Assembly: GCA_014925825.1 (NCBI GenBank)
Contig: JACGCK010000598.1
Coordinates: forward strand, 1 to 12,032
Direction: 5' to 3'
Source of the DNA: Pholiota molesta
Taxonomy: Eukaryota > Basidiomycota > Agaricomycetes > Agaricales > Strophariaceae
DNA length: 12,032 nt
How positions within the stretch are numbered: position 1 is the stretch's first letter; each line of letters begins with the position of its first letter. Shown here in pieces: positions 9,889-12,032 of this stretch. Below the pieces are notes generated by a model, which searched no databases, was not told the DNA's origin, and saw only the letters and a program-made list of their open reading frames with translations. The position numbers and the translations under genes are program-made.

Positions 9889-10352
9889 GGTGAACGGCGA
9901 TTTGTCGGTTCGAAGAGCGTCTGAGTCCTCTTGGCTTGGAGACCATAAGCAGTTAAAGTTGGTGAGAGCTGAGCGAGATTTGGAGTCTGAAGCTCGGATA
10001 TATGCGCTGGAATTTACGCCTTTATATATGTTCTCGAAGCGACGTGAGATTCTTGGTGGAACGGTTAGGCAGTTGTTTACTGAATTGATATGTGGCAATG
10101 GGCCAACAGAAGATATTAAGCGACATGGCCGCCTGTACGCGCGTACTCTCTGCTTGATCAGGTTCAAACCCTCTACCCAGGAGATCGTTGGTACATGTGG
10201 GGTACAATCTGGTATAATGAGGACACGGACGATTAATATCCGATTATGTCATGCATCTAATCTTATCTCGTATCACGGCCCGTGATCGTCCACGCTTCAA
10301 ACATTATTGCCACACATTGACACCGGGCCTGTATACTTGATCTGCCACACCA
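9889..10352. promoter_or_regulatory. Divergent promoter region between SDR and TTC1-like genes
   Basis: 464 bp between two divergent start codons. A clear TATA box for the SDR lies at 10021-10028. No comparable element is evident for the plus-strand gene. The open minus-strand frame across the left half is a read-through of the SDR frame into its leader. No RNA gene is supported. Confidence 0.5.
10021..10028 (-). promoter_or_regulatory. TATA box of the SDR gene
   Basis: TATATAAA on the minus strand, 133-140 bp upstream of the SDR start codon. This leaves room for a leader of about 100 nt if transcription begins some 30 bp downstream. It is the best TATA match in the window and supports the 9888 start over an upstream one. 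Confidence 0.55.
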
Positions 10353-11548
10353 ATGCCATCCACCTCACCCCCCACAGAAACTTGTCCCATCGACGATGCT
10401 GCTCTCACGTTCCGAGCCAGCGCACGGACCCCACTGACGAGCCTGCGTCTACCAAACCACCTCCAGCGGCAGAAGTGAGTGAGTCCAACACAACCCAAAT
10501 AATACCCATCGCACCACAGAACAAGCGCTAATCGCAACATTACATCGTATCAGGACGCTCTAGAGCAGGCGGGCGCCTACAAAGCTGAGGGGACGGACGC
10601 CTTCCGCGCTGGCCGCTGGGCTGAGGCGCTTGCGTCGTACCAGGCGGCGCTGCAGTGCCTCCCAAACGAGCGAGTCCTACTGCTACTGGCACGCCTCCAG
10701 GGCCTACCAGAGAGAATATCGGCGACGAAGAGGATGAGACATCGTCTTCCATTCGTAGCTCGAGCGCAAAGGGAAAGGGAAGGCGAAAGAAGAGAGTGCG
10801 AGGGTGGAGGAGGAAGTAGTGGACTTGACTTCACCTGCTTGAGCGCAGCGGATAAGAAACGCGCGCCTGCGTGCAGTCCTGCACGCGAACGTCGGCGCGT
10901 GCTTCGTAAAACTGGTGCGTGTCTCTCGTACCTAGCATAGTCATGCAATCCAACTTGAATATTCCCCAGGGCGACCACAAGGAGGCCGTACAGGCTTGCT
11001 CTCAGGGTGCGTTCGCTGAACGCACCATACTGCAGGTTATCTAATCCTCCTTGCATTCGCAGCGATCCTGGACGACCCGGCGTACGTAAAAGCAAGAGAA
11101 CGACGAGCGGCATCCAACGAGATCATTGGTACCTGGACGAGTCTCACCTCCGCACAGGAAGGTAAGTACCCCGGCGCCTCTATCCCTACCTTCGTCCTCA
11201 ACTACTGTATTCGTACTCACGATTCACGTATTTGGTAATAGACTATAATGCCCTCCTACAGTTGCACACTACGCCAGCGCAACAGGCCGAGGTACGTAGG
11301 AAGTTGCAGCTGCTTAAGCCAGCCTGGAGGCGGCGCAGAAGCGAGAGACGGACGAGATGCTGGGCAAGCTCAAGGGGCTGGGGAATAGTATATTAGGTGC
11401 GTACGCCCCTTGCGCACACTTATGCTAATGTTGACGTTGGCCTGCACTTTCCTCCGTGGTGTGTGTAGGGAATTTTGGGCTGTCGACCGACAACTTCAAG
11501 TTTGAGCCGAACGGGGCGGGTGGGTATTCGCTTAACTTTACGCGTTAG
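10353..11548 (+). CDS. TPR protein, TTC1-like
   Basis: Tetratricopeptide repeat protein resembling animal TTC1, a cytosolic adaptor; its partners in fungi are not evident here. Exons: 10353-10474, 10554-10914, 10970-11006, 11063-11161, 11242-11396, 11469-11548, about 286 residues, close to TTC1 length. Start MPSTSPPTETCPIDDAALTF. The first TPR is AYKAEGTDAFRAGRWAEALA then SYQAALQCLP. An acidic, serine-rich linker follows (GDEEDETSSSIRSSSAKGKG). The second TPR is AVLHANVGACFVKLGDHKEA then ILDDPAYVKARERRA. The C-terminal SILGNFGLSTDNFKFEPNGA and GGYSLNF matches the conserved TTC1 tail, which is the main reason for the name. Breaks: donor at 10475 (one G short of AAG|GTGAGT), 10661-10663, about 10777-10779, about 10835, about 10860 and about 11320. 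It converges on IMP1, with stops 122 bp apart. Confidence 0.78.
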
Positions 11549-11670
11549 GCAAGAGCGCGGGGTGCGGGGATGTGTATATGTGGTGTATACAGGATGTGCG
11601 TGGTATATAGATATTAGTTATCTTAATGCTTGATGACTGGATTGGTATACATAAGAAGGTATCGGGTGGT

Positions 11671-12032
11671 TCATGTCAGATAGGTAATCCCAGAACCACT
11701 CGGATAGCGCGTGAACTTGTGCGGCGGCCATACCTTTGTAACTTTAGCAAGCGAACATGAATAGGAACGACAATGAGCACTCACCTTGGCTATTATCCGG
11801 CCTTTCACTAGCGCAATTGGCACAGGCCCGTAAACGCGCGAGTCGCGCGACCACGCCGCATTGTCGCCCGAAATCCACACATGTCCCTCCGGTACCCTAA
11901 TATGCTCCGTGCTTGGCGCGCACTCACCTGTGGGGTCCACACACACCACGTCGCCCGGGAGGCCCAGCAGGCGCTTGCAAACCATCCTCCCACGGTGGAT
12001 GGGTGATTCTATGACGATCAAGTCCCGCGGAC
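11671..12032 (-). CDS. IMP1: Mitochondrial inner membrane protease subunit 1, 5' end beyond right edge
   Basis: Catalytic subunit of the inner membrane peptidase complex, an S26-family serine protease facing the intermembrane space that removes sorting signals from mitochondrial proteins. Exons visible: 12032-11785 and 11733-11671, about 102 residues. The general-base lysine is in RMVCKRLLGLPGDVV, followed by VPEGHVWISGDNAAWSRDSR and YGPVPIALVKGRIIAK, strongly typical of the family. The C-terminus reads VWPPHKFTRYPSG and ends in TYLT. The nucleophile serine and the membrane anchor lie upstream, outside the window. The 51-bp intron (11784-11734, GTGAGT to AAAG) is a multiple of three without a stop, so an intron-blind reading adds 17 residues between AK and VW. 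The frame is clean. Confidence 0.9.
   Translation of the reverse strand, partial: PRDLIVIESPIHRGRMVCKRLLGLPGDVVCVDPTGECAPSTEHIRVPEGHVWISGDNAAWSRDSRVYGPVPIALVKGRIIAKVSAHCRSYSCSLAKVTKVWPPHKFTRYPSGSGITYLT

Noticed and set aside
9889..10167. N-terminal extension of the SDR reading frame
   Set aside because: The frame stays open but has no convincing ATG, the residues lack SDR similarity, and a TATA box at 10021-10028 falls inside it; it is leader and promoter.
10130..10205. tRNA-like T-arm sequence GGTTCAAACC
   Set aside because: The flanking bases do not form a T stem, and no D arm, anticodon arm or acceptor stem can be paired around it.

Overview
This window looks like ordinary chromosomal DNA from a filamentous fungus, most likely a mushroom-forming basidiomycete. 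The reasons are: genes cut by many short GT-AG introns (mostly about 48-92 bp), very small exons, tight spacing on both strands, CT-rich tracts before start codons, and an F-box/LRR-like protein of the kind that is expanded in Agaricomycetes. I see no bacterial operon logic, no CRISPR array, no transposon and no secondary-metabolite cluster.

Layout from left to right: (1) a minus-strand F-box-like gene running off the left edge; (2) a plus-strand lysophospholipid acyltransferase of the AGPAT/PlsC family, divergent from it; (3) minus-strand TIM8, a small Tim chaperone; (4) plus-strand IES1-like INO80 subunit, divergent from TIM8; (5) a minus-strand conserved protein of unknown function; (6) minus-strand LYS1, saccharopine dehydrogenase; (7) a minus-strand DltE-like short-chain dehydrogenase; (8) a plus-strand TTC1-like TPR protein; (9) the minus-strand 3' part of IMP1, mitochondrial inner membrane protease subunit 1, running off the right edge. 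The genes form a housekeeping neighbourhood (lipid synthesis, mitochondrial import and processing, chromatin, lysine synthesis), not one pathway. Two products, Tim8 and Imp1, act in the mitochondrial intermembrane space or inner membrane.

The most striking non-gene feature is a reading-frame problem. About thirty single-base frame breaks, nearly all apparent losses of one base and many inside homopolymers, interrupt F-box, AGPAT, unknown, LYS1, SDR and TTC1 reading frames. TIM8, IES1, the last part of AGPAT and IMP1 are clean. Conserved residues resume right after each break, so consensus error is the likeliest cause, not gene decay. CDS spans below are therefore given as start-to-stop extents with the breaks listed. 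The best regulatory signal is a perfect ATGACTCAT element (Gcn4/CPC1-type) about 70 bp upstream of LYS1. I did not find a convincing undescribed system; the best candidate for novelty is the conserved unknown protein at 5614-6828.
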